Assembly (NCBI RefSeq): GCF_019090165.1
Contig: NZ_JAHRIB010000149.1
Coordinates: forward strand, 1-64,000
Origin: Streptomyces sp. BV286
GTDB lineage: Bacteria > Actinomycetota > Actinomycetes > Streptomycetales > Streptomycetaceae
DNA: 64,000 bases
Direction of reading: 5' to 3'
Positions 25,066 through 34,300 of the stretch are shown here, piece after piece. The notes beneath the pieces were generated by a model that had not been told where the DNA came from, made no database searches, and saw only the letters and a list, made by a program, of their open reading frames with translations. The translations under genes were made by a program, and so were the position numbers. Numbering within the stretch: the first letter of the stretch is position 1; every line of letters begins with the position of its first letter.

Positions 25066-25884
25066 ATGACCCGCACGCAGAAGCAGGCTGACCGTACAGA
25101 GGAGACATCCGAGAAGCAGGGCAGAGGCGCGGGGAGCGCGGTCCAGTCGGTGGACCGCGCGGTGAGCGTGCTGGAGATCCTGGCCCGGCTCGGCGAGGCG
25201 GGCGTCACCGAGATCGCCGACGAGCTCGAGGTGCACAAGTCCACGGCCTTCCGCCTCCTCGGAGTGCTGGAGAACCGGGGCCTGGTCGCCCAGGCCAAGG
25301 ACCGCGGGAAGTACTTCCTGGGTGCGGGGGTGCTACGCCTGGCGGGGGCGGCGGCAGTACGCCTGGACATCTCGCAGGAGGGGGTGCCCGTCTGCCGGGA
25401 GCTCGCGGACGAGCTGGGTGAGACCGTCAACATCGCGGTGCTCGACGACAACGCGGCGGTCAACATCATGCAGGCCCGCGGCGCGGCGTCCGTCACCGCG
25501 CAGAACTGGCTGGGCAGACGCACCCCGCTCCACTCCACGTCCAGCGGCAAGGTGCTGCTGGCCCACCTGCCGCCGACGCTCCGCGAAGGGCTGCTGGCCA
25601 GGGCTCTCCCCCGTTTCACCGAGCGCACGATCACCGGCACGGCCGCGCTGCGTGCCGAGCTGGAGGCCGTGGTCGAGCAGGGTTACGCGTTCGCCCTGGA
25701 GGAGCTGGAGCTGGGCCTTGCCGCCACGGCCGCGCCGGTGCGCGCCCACGACGGCAAGGTGATCGGCGCGATCAGCGTCTCGGGCCCGGTGTACCGGCTG
25801 GATCCGGACCGTCTGCCGGAGCTGGCCAAGCGCACGGTCGCAGCCGCGGCCGACCTGTCGCGCCGGATGGGATACGGCTTCTGA
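25066..25884 (+). CDS. IclR-family transcriptional regulator
   Basis: A 272-residue IclR-type regulator. An N-terminal winged helix (about 25-85, with V-T-E-I-A-D-E-L and H-K-S-T-A-F-R-L-L) precedes the effector-binding domain (about 100-265, with T-P-L-H-S-T-S-S-G-K-V-L-L-A). It sits between the Rieske ferredoxin/reductase operon and the demethylation operon, so it probably controls choline or glycine betaine catabolism. The effector is inferred only from context. The ATG at 25066 begins a natural N-terminus (M-T-R-T-Q); a longer frame starts inside the proposed operator and is not used. A strong terminator follows. Confidence 0.9.
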   Translation: MTRTQKQADRTEETSEKQGRGAGSAVQSVDRAVSVLEILARLGEAGVTEIADELEVHKSTAFRLLGVLENRGLVAQAKDRGKYFLGAGVLRLAGAAAVRLDISQEGVPVCRELADELGETVNIAVLDDNAAVNIMQARGAASVTAQNWLGRRTPLHSTSSGKVLLAHLPPTLREGLLARALPRFTERTITGTAALRAELEAVVEQGYAFALEELELGLAATAAPVRAHDGKVIGAISVSGPVYRLDPDRLPELAKRTVAAAADLSRRMGYGF

Positions 25885-25948
25885 CGGAAGCGGGAGCGGA
25901 CGCGGACCGGAGACACGGACCGGGCGGCTGACGGGACCGGGAAACACG

Positions 25949-25980
25949 AGCGCGGGGCCAGGAACACCTGGCCCCGCGCT
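25949..25980 (+). terminator. stem-loop after iclR
   Basis: Perfect 14-bp stem (25949-25962 with 25967-25980), AACA loop, extended on both sides by ACACG/CGTGT. One of the strongest hairpins in the window. It separates iclR from the dehydrogenase operon, which therefore needs its own promoter. Confidence 0.9.
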
Positions 25981-26041
25981 TTCGTGTGTCGGGCGGATTT
26001 CGTGCCGCCCGTTCCTTTTGCCAAGGGTTAACCCGTACCTC

Positions 26042-26107
26042 TTGACGACCGCCCGACGGATTCCCACTATGTTCCTCATCGCGCAACCCATAGTGCACTG
26101 CGCAACA
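26042..26107 (+). promoter_or_regulatory. promoter and operator of the demethylation operon
   Basis: TTGACG (26042-26047), a 17-bp spacer and CACTAT (26065-26070) form a good housekeeping-type promoter. Immediately downstream, 26072-26107 holds the GCGCA and TGCGCAACA elements shared with the iclR upstream site, so a bound protein would cover the transcription start. GAGGAG at 26111-26116 is the ribosome binding site for the GTG at 26124. Confidence 0.65.
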
Positions 26108-26123
26108 GCAGAGGAGCTAGGTC

Positions 26124-27209
26124 GTGCCACATGAGGTCCGTGCCGTAGTCGCTGTGAAGAAGGGCGCACCCGTCGAGGTGCGGACGATCGTCGTGCCCGA
26201 CCCCGGTCCGGGCGAGGTACTCGTCGCCGTGCAGGCCTGCGGGGTCTGCCACACGGATCTGCACTACCGGGAGGGAGCCATCAACGACGACTTCCCGTTC
26301 CTGCTGGGCCATGAGGCGGCCGGCACGATCGAGGCGGTCGGCGAGGGCGTCACCGACCTCGCGGCCGGCGACTACGTGGTCCTCGCCTGGCGGGCCCCCT
26401 GCGGTTCCTGCCGCTCCTGTCGCCGCGGCCGCCCGTGGTACTGCTTCGACTCGCGCAACGCCTCCCAGCCGATGACCCTGCTGGACGGCACGCCGCTCAG
26501 CAACGCGCTCGGCATCGGCGCCTTCGCCGAGAAGACCCTGGTCGCGGCGGGCCAGGCGGTGAAGATCGACCCGGCGGCCCGCCCCGAGGCCGCGGGCCTG
26601 ATCGGCTGCGGAGTGATGGCCGGCTACGGCGCCGCCGTGAACACCGGCAACGTCGGCCGCGGTGACACGGTCGCCGTCATCGGCTGCGGCGGCGTCGGCA
26701 ACGCGGCCATCGCGGGGGCCTGTCTCAACGGCGCCATGAAGGTCATCGCCGTCGACATCGATGACAAGAAGCTCGACCAGGCGGAGCGGTTCGGCGCCAC
26801 CCACACGGTCAACTCCCGTGGCACCGACCCGGTCGAGGCCGTCCGCGCGCTCACCGACGGCTTCGGCGTGGACATCGCCATCGACGCGGTGGGCCGGCCG
26901 GAGACCTTCAAACAGGCCTTCTACATGCGTGATCACGCGGGCCTGCTGGTCCAGGTCGGTGTCCCGTCCCCGGATATGAAGGTCGAGCTCCCGCTGATCG
27001 ACGTGTTCTCCCGCGGCGGCGCGATCAAGTCGTCCTGGTACGGCGACTGCCTGCCCAGCCGTGACTTCCCGTTCCTCATCGACCAGTATCTGTACGGCCT
27101 GCTGGACCTCAACGCCTTCGTCACGGAGACCATCGCCCTGGACCAGGTCGAGGAGGCCTTCGCCAAGATGCACCGCGGCGAGGTGCTGCGCTCGGTGGTG
27201 GTCCTGTGA
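26124..27209 (+). CDS. S-(hydroxymethyl)mycothiol dehydrogenase (MSH-dependent formaldehyde dehydrogenase)
   Basis: A 361-residue zinc-dependent class III-type alcohol dehydrogenase. Catalytic zinc ligands are in C-G-V-C-H-T-D and G-H-E-A-A-G. The structural zinc site is C-G-S-C-R-S-C-x7-C. The NAD site is G-C-G-G-V-G. In actinobacteria such enzymes oxidise the spontaneous formaldehyde-mycothiol adduct. Its job fits: each of the three N-demethylation steps encoded downstream can release formaldehyde. The GTG start overlaps no other gene and has GAGGAG 7 nt upstream. Its stop overlaps the next start (GTGA). A general alcohol dehydrogenase cannot be fully excluded. Confidence 0.88.
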   Translation: MPHEVRAVVAVKKGAPVEVRTIVVPDPGPGEVLVAVQACGVCHTDLHYREGAINDDFPFLLGHEAAGTIEAVGEGVTDLAAGDYVVLAWRAPCGSCRSCRRGRPWYCFDSRNASQPMTLLDGTPLSNALGIGAFAEKTLVAAGQAVKIDPAARPEAAGLIGCGVMAGYGAAVNTGNVGRGDTVAVIGCGGVGNAAIAGACLNGAMKVIAVDIDDKKLDQAERFGATHTVNSRGTDPVEAVRALTDGFGVDIAIDAVGRPETFKQAFYMRDHAGLLVQVGVPSPDMKVELPLIDVFSRGGAIKSSWYGDCLPSRDFPFLIDQYLYGLLDLNAFVTETIALDQVEEAFAKMHRGEVLRSVVVL

Positions 27210-27829
27210 GCACGGGGACCGTACGCGTCGAGCGTGTCGTCACCTCCGGCACGTTCAGTCTCGACGGCGAGACGTTCGACGTCGACAACAACGTCTGGCT
27301 GGTCGGCGACGACGAGGAGGTACTGATCGTCGACGCCGCGCACGACGCCCGCACCATCCGCGAGGCCGTCGCGGACCGCAGGGTGACGGCGATCGTGTGC
27401 ACCCACGCGCACGACGACCACATCGACGCTGCGGCCGAACTGGCCGAGCTCACCGGCGCTCCGGTGCTCCTGCACCCGGACGACCTCGAACTGTGGTCCG
27501 CCACGCACCCCGGCCGCACACCGGACGGCGAGCTCAAGGACGGACAACGCATCGCCGTCGCGGGCATCGAGCTCCAGGTGATCCACAACCCCGGCCACAC
27601 CTGGGGCAGCTGCTCGCTGTACGCCACGTTCCTCGACGCGGTCTTCACCGGGGACACCCTCTTCCACGGCGGGCCCGGCGCCACCGGCCGCTCCTACTCC
27701 GACCGGCCGACCATCGAGGCCTCCATCCGCGACCGGCTCCTCACACTGCCCGGCGACACGGACGTCCACACCGGACACGGCGACGACACCACGATCGCCG
27801 CCGAACGCCCCAACGTCCCCGCTCCCTGA
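27206..27829 (+). CDS. metallo-beta-lactamase-fold hydrolase, putative S-formylmycothiol hydrolase
   Basis: A 207-residue MBL-fold hydrolase with T-H-A-H-D-D-H (metal site), N-P-G-H-T and the F-T-G-D-T-L-F motif of glyoxalase II-like enzymes. It overlaps the dehydrogenase by 4 bp (GTGA). The same pairing, a mycothiol-dependent formaldehyde dehydrogenase followed by an MBL protein, occurs in mycobacteria. I infer that it hydrolyses S-formylmycothiol to formate and mycothiol, closing the detoxification cycle. The exact thioester substrate is not provable from sequence. Confidence 0.82.
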   Translation: MSTGTVRVERVVTSGTFSLDGETFDVDNNVWLVGDDEEVLIVDAAHDARTIREAVADRRVTAIVCTHAHDDHIDAAAELAELTGAPVLLHPDDLELWSATHPGRTPDGELKDGQRIAVAGIELQVIHNPGHTWGSCSLYATFLDAVFTGDTLFHGGPGATGRSYSDRPTIEASIRDRLLTLPGDTDVHTGHGDDTTIAAERPNVPAP

Positions 27830-27876
27830 GCGCGTTCACCCCCGCCACGACAACCCCCACCACGACAAGGAGGGGC

Positions 27877-30327
27877 ATGTCCAGCACGCCCGAAACGATT
27901 CCCCGCGTGGTCATCGTGGGCGCCGGAATCGTCGGCTGTTCCCTCGCCGACGAACTCACCGCCCGCGGCTGGACCGACGTCACCGTCCTCGAACAGGGAC
28001 CGCTGCCCGCTCCCGGTGGCTCCACGTCGCACGCGCCCGGCCTGGTCTTCCAGACGAACCCGTCGAAGACCCTCACCGAGTTCGCCCGGTACACGGTCGA
28101 GAAGTTCAACTCCCTCGAGGTGGGCGGGGTCTCCTGCTTCGACCCGGTCGGCGGCCTTGAACTCGCGACGACTCCCGAGCGGCTCACAGAGCTGCACCGC
28201 CGGGCCGGATACGCCGCTTCCTGGGGCATCCGCGGCGAGGTCGTGAGCGCGGCCCGGTGCAAGGAACTGTGGCCGCTCATCGACGAGTCGATGGTCCTCG
28301 GCGGCTTCCACACGCCCGACGACGGCCTGGCCCGCGCCCTGCTCGCGTCCCGCGCCCAGCTGGAACGGGCCGGGGCCCGCGGTGCCCGCTTCCTGGACCG
28401 GCACACCGTCACCGGGATCGAACAGGAGGGCGGCAGGGTCACCGCCGTCGTCACCGACCGGGGCACCTTCCCCGCCGACCACGTGGTCTCGGCGGCCGGC
28501 TTCTGGGGCCCGGTCATCGGCCGCATGGCCGGCATCGACGTACCCCTGCAACCACTCGCCCACCAGTACGCGCGGACGAAGCCCCTGCCCGAGCTGGCCG
28601 AAGCCACCGTCGAGGCGTCGAAGCCCATCCTCCGCTTCCAGGACCGCGACCTCTACTTCCGCGAGCACACCGACCGCCTCGGCATCGGCAGCTACGCCCA
28701 CAAGCCGCTCCCCGTCGACCCGTTCGCCGTCCTCCCCTACGACGAGGCGCGCGCGAACGACCTGGAGATGCCCTCCTCGTTCCCGTTCACCGAGGAGGAC
28801 TGGGCGCCGAGCTGGGACGACTGCCGCCGGCTGATGCCCTCGCTGCGCGAGGCCGAGATCGAGGAGGGCTTCAACGGCGTCTTCTCCTTCACGCCCGACG
28901 GCATGCCGGTCCTCGGCGAATCCCGCGCACTGCGGGGCTTCTGGCTGGCCGAAGCCGTGTGGGTGACCCACTCGGCCGGTGTCGCGAGGGCCGTGGCCGA
29001 GTGGATGGTCGACGGCCGCCCCGGGACCGACATCCACGAATGCGACCTCACGCGCTTCGAGGACGCCCAGCGCTCCCCCTCGTACGTCAGGGACCGCGGC
29101 TCGCAGCAGTTCGTCGAGGTGTACGACGTCCTGCACCCCCTCCAGCCGATGGAGCAACCGCGGCCGCTGCGGGTCAGCCCCTTCTACGCCCGTCAGCAGG
29201 AGCTCGGCGCGCACTTCCTGGAGGGCGGTGGCTGGGAGCGGCCGCACTGGTACGAGGCGAACGCCCCGCTCGTCGACGCCCTCGGCCCGCTTCCCGAGCG
29301 CGATGCCTGGTCGGCGCGGTACTGGTCGCCCGTCGCGGCGGCGGAGGCAAGGGCGACCCGCGAGAAGGTCGCGCTCTACGACATGACGCCCCTGCGCCGT
29401 CTGGAGGTCACCGGCCCCGGGGCCCTCGACTTCCTGCACGGCATGACCACCAACAACCTCCGCAAGAAGCCCGGCGCCGTCACGTACACCCTGCTCCTGG
29501 ACGAGACGGGCGGTATACGGTCCGACCTCACCGTCGCGCGCCTCGGTCCCGACCGCTTCCAGGTGGGCGCCAACTCCCCGGCGGACCTGGACTGGTTGAC
29601 CAGGCACGCCCCCGAGGGCGTACACATCCGGGACATCACATCCGGCACCTGCTGCATCGGCGTCTGGGGTCCGCTGGCCCGGGACCTCGTCCAGCCGCTG
29701 ACCCGGGACGACTTCTCGCACGAGGGCTTCGGCTTCTTCCGCGCCAAGGAGACGCACCTCGGCCATGTCCCCGTCACCGCGATGCGGCTGAGCTACGTCG
29801 GCGAGCTGGGCTGGGAGCTCTACACCAGCGCCGACCTGGGACTCCGCCTCTGGGACACCCTCTGGGAGGCGGGACGGGAACACGGCGTGATCGCGGCCGG
29901 GCGCTCGGCCTTCAACAGCCTGCGTCTGGAGAAGGGCTACCGCGCCTGGGGCACCGACATGACCGACGAGCACGACCCGTACGAGGCGGGGGTCGGTTTC
30001 GCCGTCCGCCTGGACAAGGGGGACTTCACGGGAAGGCGGGCGCTGGAGGCCCGGGGCGAGCCACGGCGTCGGCTCACGCCGCTTCTTCTGGACGATCCGG
30101 CGTCCGTCGTCCTCGGCAAGGAGCCGGTCTACGTCGACGGCTCCCCCGCGGGTCACGTCACCAGCGCGTCGTACGGGTACACGCTGGGCCGGTGCGTCGC
30201 GTACGCCTGGCTGCCCGTGCTCCCCACCGGGGCGAGCGTGCACGTGGAGTACTTCGGCGAGAAGGTGCCCGCGACCGTCGCCGAGGAACCGCTCTTCGAC
30301 CCGAAGATGACCCGCATTCGCCGTTGA
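27877..30327 (+). CDS. dimethylglycine (or sarcosine) dehydrogenase, FAD and GCV_T domains
   Basis: An 816-residue two-domain flavoenzyme. The N-terminal FAD-dependent oxidoreductase domain (about 10-380) has G-A-G-I-V-G-C-S and G-S-T-S-H-A-P-G, where His52 matches the covalent FAD attachment site of dimethylglycine oxidases/dehydrogenases. A linker leads to a folate-binding aminomethyltransferase (GCV_T) domain and C-terminal barrel (about 430-810). It should demethylate dimethylglycine to sarcosine, giving formaldehyde or methylene-tetrahydrofolate. The ATG at 27877 follows AAGGAGG. Sarcosine oxidase and the betaine oxygenase are directly downstream, which supports dimethylglycine as substrate. 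Confidence 0.88.
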   Translation: MSSTPETIPRVVIVGAGIVGCSLADELTARGWTDVTVLEQGPLPAPGGSTSHAPGLVFQTNPSKTLTEFARYTVEKFNSLEVGGVSCFDPVGGLELATTPERLTELHRRAGYAASWGIRGEVVSAARCKELWPLIDESMVLGGFHTPDDGLARALLASRAQLERAGARGARFLDRHTVTGIEQEGGRVTAVVTDRGTFPADHVVSAAGFWGPVIGRMAGIDVPLQPLAHQYARTKPLPELAEATVEASKPILRFQDRDLYFREHTDRLGIGSYAHKPLPVDPFAVLPYDEARANDLEMPSSFPFTEEDWAPSWDDCRRLMPSLREAEIEEGFNGVFSFTPDGMPVLGESRALRGFWLAEAVWVTHSAGVARAVAEWMVDGRPGTDIHECDLTRFEDAQRSPSYVRDRGSQQFVEVYDVLHPLQPMEQPRPLRVSPFYARQQELGAHFLEGGGWERPHWYEANAPLVDALGPLPERDAWSARYWSPVAAAEARATREKVALYDMTPLRRLEVTGPGALDFLHGMTTNNLRKKPGAVTYTLLLDETGGIRSDLTVARLGPDRFQVGANSPADLDWLTRHAPEGVHIRDITSGTCCIGVWGPLARDLVQPLTRDDFSHEGFGFFRAKETHLGHVPVTAMRLSYVGELGWELYTSADLGLRLWDTLWEAGREHGVIAAGRSAFNSLRLEKGYRAWGTDMTDEHDPYEAGVGFAVRLDKGDFTGRRALEARGEPRRRLTPLLLDDPASVVLGKEPVYVDGSPAGHVTSASYGYTLGRCVAYAWLPVLPTGASVHVEYFGEKVPATVAEEPLFDPKMTRIRR

Positions 30328-30360
30328 CCGCTGCGCGTTCGGTGGTGACCAGACGCGCGA

Positions 30361-30398
30361 GCCGGTGGGGGCCGGCCGCGCGGTCCCCCGCGCCCCTC
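30361..30398 (-). repeat. GNRA-tetraloop intergenic hairpin repeat, copy 1
   Basis: On the minus strand this reads GGGGCGCGG-GGGA-CCGCGCGG, a 6-bp stem (30378-30383 with 30388-30393) closed by a GGGA (GNRA-type) loop, followed by a Cys-Pro-rich-looking CCGGCCCCCACCGGC tail. It belongs to the family seen at 37.6, 43.4 and 50.5 kb. It sits between two genes of the demethylation operon, in inverted orientation. Confidence 0.65.
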
Positions 30399-30454
30399 GG
30401 TGACGGGGCGCCGACGAGCAGGCACATCACCCTCACGAGTTCTGGAGGTCCCCT

Positions 30455-31609
30455 GTGTCCCCTACCTACGACGTGATCGTCATCGGTCTCGGTGGAATGG
30501 GCAGCGCCGCCGCCCACCACCTGTCCTCGCGCGGCGTGCGGGTGCTCGGCCTGGAGAAGTTCGGGCCGGTCCACAACCGCGGCTCCAGTCACGGTGGTTC
30601 ACGGGTCACCCGCCAGTCCTACTTCGAGGACCCCGCGTACGTCCCGCTGCTGCTGCGTGCGTACGAGCTGTACGAGGACGTGGAGCGGTCCACCGGCCGG
30701 GACATCGCGACCCTGTGCGGCGGTGTGATGGTCGGCCCGCCCGACTCGCTGACCGTCTCCGGCTCGCTGCGCTCGGCCACCCAGTGGGACCTGCCGCACG
30801 AGATGCTGGACGCGGCGGAGATCCGCCGTCGCTTCCCGACGCTCAACCCCAGGGACGACGAGGTCGCTCTCTACGAGAAGAAGGCCGGCTTCGTCCGCCC
30901 CGAGAACATGGTCGCGGCCCACCTCCAGCTCGCCACCCGCCAGGGCGCCGAACTGCACTTCGACGAACCGATGACGCGCTGGGAGCCGTACCGGGACGGC
31001 GTACGCGTCCACACGGCCGAGAACACGTACACGGCGGGCCGGCTGGTGATCTGTCCGGGCGCGTGGGCGCCGCAGCTGCTCACCGACCTCGGGGTGCCGT
31101 TCACCATCGAGCGGCAGGTCATGTACTGGTTCCAGCCCGAGGGCGGGGTCCAGCCCTTCCTGCCCGGGAACCACCCCATCTACGTCTGGGAGGACGCGGA
31201 CGGCGTCCAGGTGTACGGCTTCCCCGCCATCGACGGTCCGGAGCTCGGCGCCAAGGTCGCCTTCTTCCGCAAGGGCGTCGAGTGCACCCCCGAAACCATC
31301 GACCGGACGGTCCACGAGGACGAGATCCAGGCCATGGCGGGCCACATGTCCCGCTGCATCCCGGATCTGCCCGGCACCTTCCTCAAGGCCGCCACCTGCA
31401 TGTACTCCAACACCCCCGATGAGCACTTCGTCATCGCCCGGCATCCCGCACATCCCGACTCCGTGACCGTGGCCTGCGGGTTCTCCGGCCATGGCTTCAA
31501 GTTCGTGCCGATCGTCGGCGAGATCCTCGCCGATCTGGCGCTCACGGGCACCACCGGTCACCCGATCGGCCTGTTCGACCCCCACCGCCTCGCCGCCGCG
31601 CCCGCCTGA
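30455..31609 (+). CDS. monomeric sarcosine oxidase
   Basis: A 384-residue flavoenzyme (usual length about 385-390) that oxidises sarcosine to glycine, formaldehyde and H2O2. The N-terminal FAD site reads G-L-G-G-M-G-S-A, followed by S-S-H-G-G-S-R. Cys315 in T-C-M-Y is at exactly the number at which monomeric sarcosine oxidase attaches FAD covalently. The T-P-D-E-H-F-V motif and the late G-F-S-G-H-G-F-K motif complete the signature. The GTG start has CTGGAGG upstream. It performs the last demethylation of the pathway. N-methyltryptophan oxidase-like substrates are an alternative, but context favours sarcosine. Confidence 0.92.
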   Translation: MSPTYDVIVIGLGGMGSAAAHHLSSRGVRVLGLEKFGPVHNRGSSHGGSRVTRQSYFEDPAYVPLLLRAYELYEDVERSTGRDIATLCGGVMVGPPDSLTVSGSLRSATQWDLPHEMLDAAEIRRRFPTLNPRDDEVALYEKKAGFVRPENMVAAHLQLATRQGAELHFDEPMTRWEPYRDGVRVHTAENTYTAGRLVICPGAWAPQLLTDLGVPFTIERQVMYWFQPEGGVQPFLPGNHPIYVWEDADGVQVYGFPAIDGPELGAKVAFFRKGVECTPETIDRTVHEDEIQAMAGHMSRCIPDLPGTFLKAATCMYSNTPDEHFVIARHPAHPDSVTVACGFSGHGFKFVPIVGEILADLALTGTTGHPIGLFDPHRLAAAPA

Positions 31610-31620
31610 GGAGCACGCAC

Positions 31621-32778
31621 GTGACGACGACCCCCGTCTCCCCCTCCACCGCCTCCGCCCAGCCGTCCCCGAGCCTGGTCACCACGCTGCCGGGGCACTA
31701 CTACACCGATCCGGAGATCTTCCGGCAGGAGCAGGAACGTCTCTTCGAGTCGATGTGGTTCTGTGCGGTCCGCAGCGCCGACCTGGCCAAACCCGGCGCG
31801 TTCCGAACCGTCCAGGTGGGCCGCGAGAACGTCCTGCTCACCCGGTCCCGCACCGGTGAGCTGCGCGCCTTCCTCAACGTCTGCCGGCACCGGGGGGCCC
31901 GGCTGTGCACGGAGGAGTCGGGCGAACTCCGGCGCAACCTCCAGTGCCCGTACCACGCCTGGACGTACGACCTCGACGGCAGGCTGATCGCCGCTCCGAA
32001 CCTGGTCAGGATGCCGGACGTCGACCGCACCGAGTACGGCCTGGTCGGGGTCGCGCTGCGGGAGTGGCTCGGGTACGCCTGGGTGTGCCTGGCCGACGAG
32101 CCGCCGTCCTTCGAGGAGACGGTGACGGGCGCGGCCGTGGAGCGCCTCGGGAACACGGCGGCCATCGAGCACTACGGCACCGAGAGCCTCGCGCTGGGCA
32201 AACGGATCGTGTACGACGTGAAGGCGAACTGGAAGCTGATCGTCGAGAACTTCATGGAGTGCTACCACTGCGCCACCATCCACCCCGAACTCACGGACGT
32301 GCTGCCGGAGTTCGCGGACGGATACGCCGCCCAGTACTACGTGGGCCACGGCGCCGAGTTCGGTGAGGAGATCAAGGGCTTCACGGTCGACGGCAGCGAG
32401 GGTTTCGCCAGGCTGCCCGAGGTCGCGGAGGATCAGGACCGCCGTTACTATGCGATAACGGTCAAACCCACCGTGTTCATCAATCTCGTCCCCGACCATG
32501 TCATCCTGCACCGCATGTTCCCCCTCGCCGAGGACCGGACGATCGTGGAGTGCGACTGGCTCTACGCACCCGAGGTCGTCGAGTCGGGCGCCGACGTGTC
32601 GAAGTCCGTGGAACTCTTCCACCGGGTCAACACCCAGGACTTCGAGGCCTGCGAGCGTACGCAGCCCGCGATGGCGTCCCGCGCCTACCGAGGGGGCGGG
32701 GTGCTGGTGCCCACCGAGCACCACATCGGGATCTTTCACGAGTGGCTCATCGGCATGCTGGGAGGCATGGATGCCTGA
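31621..32778 (+). CDS. Rieske non-heme iron oxygenase, glycine betaine demethylase type
   Basis: A 385-residue oxygenase subunit. The Rieske cluster ligands are Cys88-x-His90 and Cys109-x2-His112 (C-R-H, C-P-Y-H). The mononuclear iron ligands are His216 and His221 in Y-H-C-A-T-I-H-P. It resembles GbcA/stachydrine demethylase enzymes that oxidatively remove a methyl group from quaternary amines. Context fixes the likely reaction as glycine betaine to dimethylglycine plus formaldehyde. Unlike GbcA systems with an adjacent GbcB reductase, the electron donors are probably the separate ferredoxin and reductase at 23-25 kb. The GTG start lies 11 bp after the sarcosine oxidase gene, and it overlaps the next gene by 8 bp. 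Confidence 0.9.
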   Translation: MTTTPVSPSTASAQPSPSLVTTLPGHYYTDPEIFRQEQERLFESMWFCAVRSADLAKPGAFRTVQVGRENVLLTRSRTGELRAFLNVCRHRGARLCTEESGELRRNLQCPYHAWTYDLDGRLIAAPNLVRMPDVDRTEYGLVGVALREWLGYAWVCLADEPPSFEETVTGAAVERLGNTAAIEHYGTESLALGKRIVYDVKANWKLIVENFMECYHCATIHPELTDVLPEFADGYAAQYYVGHGAEFGEEIKGFTVDGSEGFARLPEVAEDQDRRYYAITVKPTVFINLVPDHVILHRMFPLAEDRTIVECDWLYAPEVVESGADVSKSVELFHRVNTQDFEACERTQPAMASRAYRGGGVLVPTEHHIGIFHEWLIGMLGGMDA

Positions 32779-34237
32779 TCTCTACATCGGCGGCACGTGG
32801 ACGGCTGCGCGGGAGAAGGGGACCCGCGAGATCCGCTGTCCGGCCGACGGTTCGCTCGTCGCCGTCGTGGACGAGGCGGGCGGCCTGGACACGGCCGACG
32901 CGATCGCGGCCGCGCGCCGCGCCTTCGACGAGGGCCCCTGGCCGCGGACACCGGCGAACGAGCGCGGCGACCTGCTGCTCCGGGTCGCCGACCTGCTCGC
33001 CCGCGACAAGGACGTGCTCGCCCGCGCCGAGTCCCTCGACACCGGCAAACGCCTGGTGGAGAGCGAGTACGACATCGACGACATCGAGAACTGCTTCCGC
33101 TACTTCGGCCGACTCGTCGCGAGTGAGGCCGGCCGAGTGGTGGAGACGGGCACGGAGGGCGTCGACAGCCGGGTCGTGCACGAACCGGTCGGAGTCTGTG
33201 CGCTGATCACGCCGTGGAACTATCCGCTGCTCCAGACGGCCTGGAAGGTCGCCCCCGCGCTGGCGGCGGGCAACACCTTCGTCCTCAAGCCGAGCGAACT
33301 GACCCCGCACACGGCGATCCATCTGATGCGGCTCCTGGAGGAGGCCGGGCTCCCGGCCGGCGTGGCCAACCTGGTCCTCGGCGCCGGCCCCGAGGCCGGC
33401 GCTCCGCTGGGCGACCATCCGGACGTGGACCTCGTCTCCTTCACCGGCGGCCTGCAGACGGGACGCAGACTCATGGCCGCGGCGGCCGGGACGGTGAAGA
33501 AGGTCGCTCTGGAACTGGGCGGCAAGAACCCGAACATCGTCTTCGCCGACGCGGACTTCGAGACGGCCGTCGACATGGCGTTGACGGCCGTCTTTCTGCA
33601 TTCCGGGCAGGTCTGCTCGGCCGGGGCGCGGCTCCTGGTCGAGGACTCGCTGCACGACCGGTTCGTCGACGAGGTCGTCAGCAGGGCCCGGCGGATCAGG
33701 CTGGGCGGACCGTTCGACGAGCGGGCGCAGACCGGGCCGCTGATCTCCGCCGCGCACCGGTCGAAGGTCGAGGCGTACGTCGCCCAGGGGCTGGCGGAGG
33801 GAGCGGTCCTGCGCTGCGGGGGAGAGCGCCCGGCCGATCCTCCGCATCCGGACGGCTTCTACTACCCGCCGACCGTCCTCGACGAGTGCTCCGGGCGGAT
33901 GTCCGTCGTCCAGGAGGAGTCCTTCGGGCCGGTGCTGACCGTGGAGCGGTTCGCCGACGAGGCGGAGGCGGTGCGGCTGGCCAACGACACGATCTACGGC
34001 CTGGCGGGCGGGATCTTCACCTCCGACGAGGCCAAGGCACAGCGGGTCGCGTCCGCGCTGCGGATCGGCACCATCTGGATCAACGACTACCACCCGTACG
34101 TCCCGCAGGCCGAGTGGGGCGGTTACAAGCAGTCCGGGTTCGGGCGGGAACTCGGACCGGCCGGTCTCGCCGAGTACCGCGAGACCAAGCACATCTGGCG
34201 CACGACGAACCCCAGCCCTCAGGGCTGGTTCTCGTGA
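32771..34237 (+). CDS. betaine aldehyde dehydrogenase
   Basis: A 488-residue NAD(P)-dependent aldehyde dehydrogenase. Glu248 in E-L-G-G-K-N-P is the general base, and Cys282 in S-G-Q-V-C-S is the nucleophile. The N-terminus (Y-I-G-G-T-W) and W-N-Y-P-L-L motif are typical of betaine and gamma-aminoaldehyde dehydrogenases. It should oxidise betaine aldehyde to glycine betaine, supporting or backing up the choline oxidase encoded 2 kb downstream. Its ATG lies within the end of the oxygenase gene (8-bp overlap), so the two are coupled. Substrate assignment rests on context plus family resemblance. Confidence 0.9.
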   Translation: MPDLYIGGTWTAAREKGTREIRCPADGSLVAVVDEAGGLDTADAIAAARRAFDEGPWPRTPANERGDLLLRVADLLARDKDVLARAESLDTGKRLVESEYDIDDIENCFRYFGRLVASEAGRVVETGTEGVDSRVVHEPVGVCALITPWNYPLLQTAWKVAPALAAGNTFVLKPSELTPHTAIHLMRLLEEAGLPAGVANLVLGAGPEAGAPLGDHPDVDLVSFTGGLQTGRRLMAAAAGTVKKVALELGGKNPNIVFADADFETAVDMALTAVFLHSGQVCSAGARLLVEDSLHDRFVDEVVSRARRIRLGGPFDERAQTGPLISAAHRSKVEAYVAQGLAEGAVLRCGGERPADPPHPDGFYYPPTVLDECSGRMSVVQEESFGPVLTVERFADEAEAVRLANDTIYGLAGGIFTSDEAKAQRVASALRIGTIWINDYHPYVPQAEWGGYKQSGFGRELGPAGLAEYRETKHIWRTTNPSPQGWFS

Positions 34238-34300
34238 CCCACCGCAGGAAATCGCAAGAAATCGACGCTCCCCATGGTCGGAACCGGCCGCACCCCCCGT

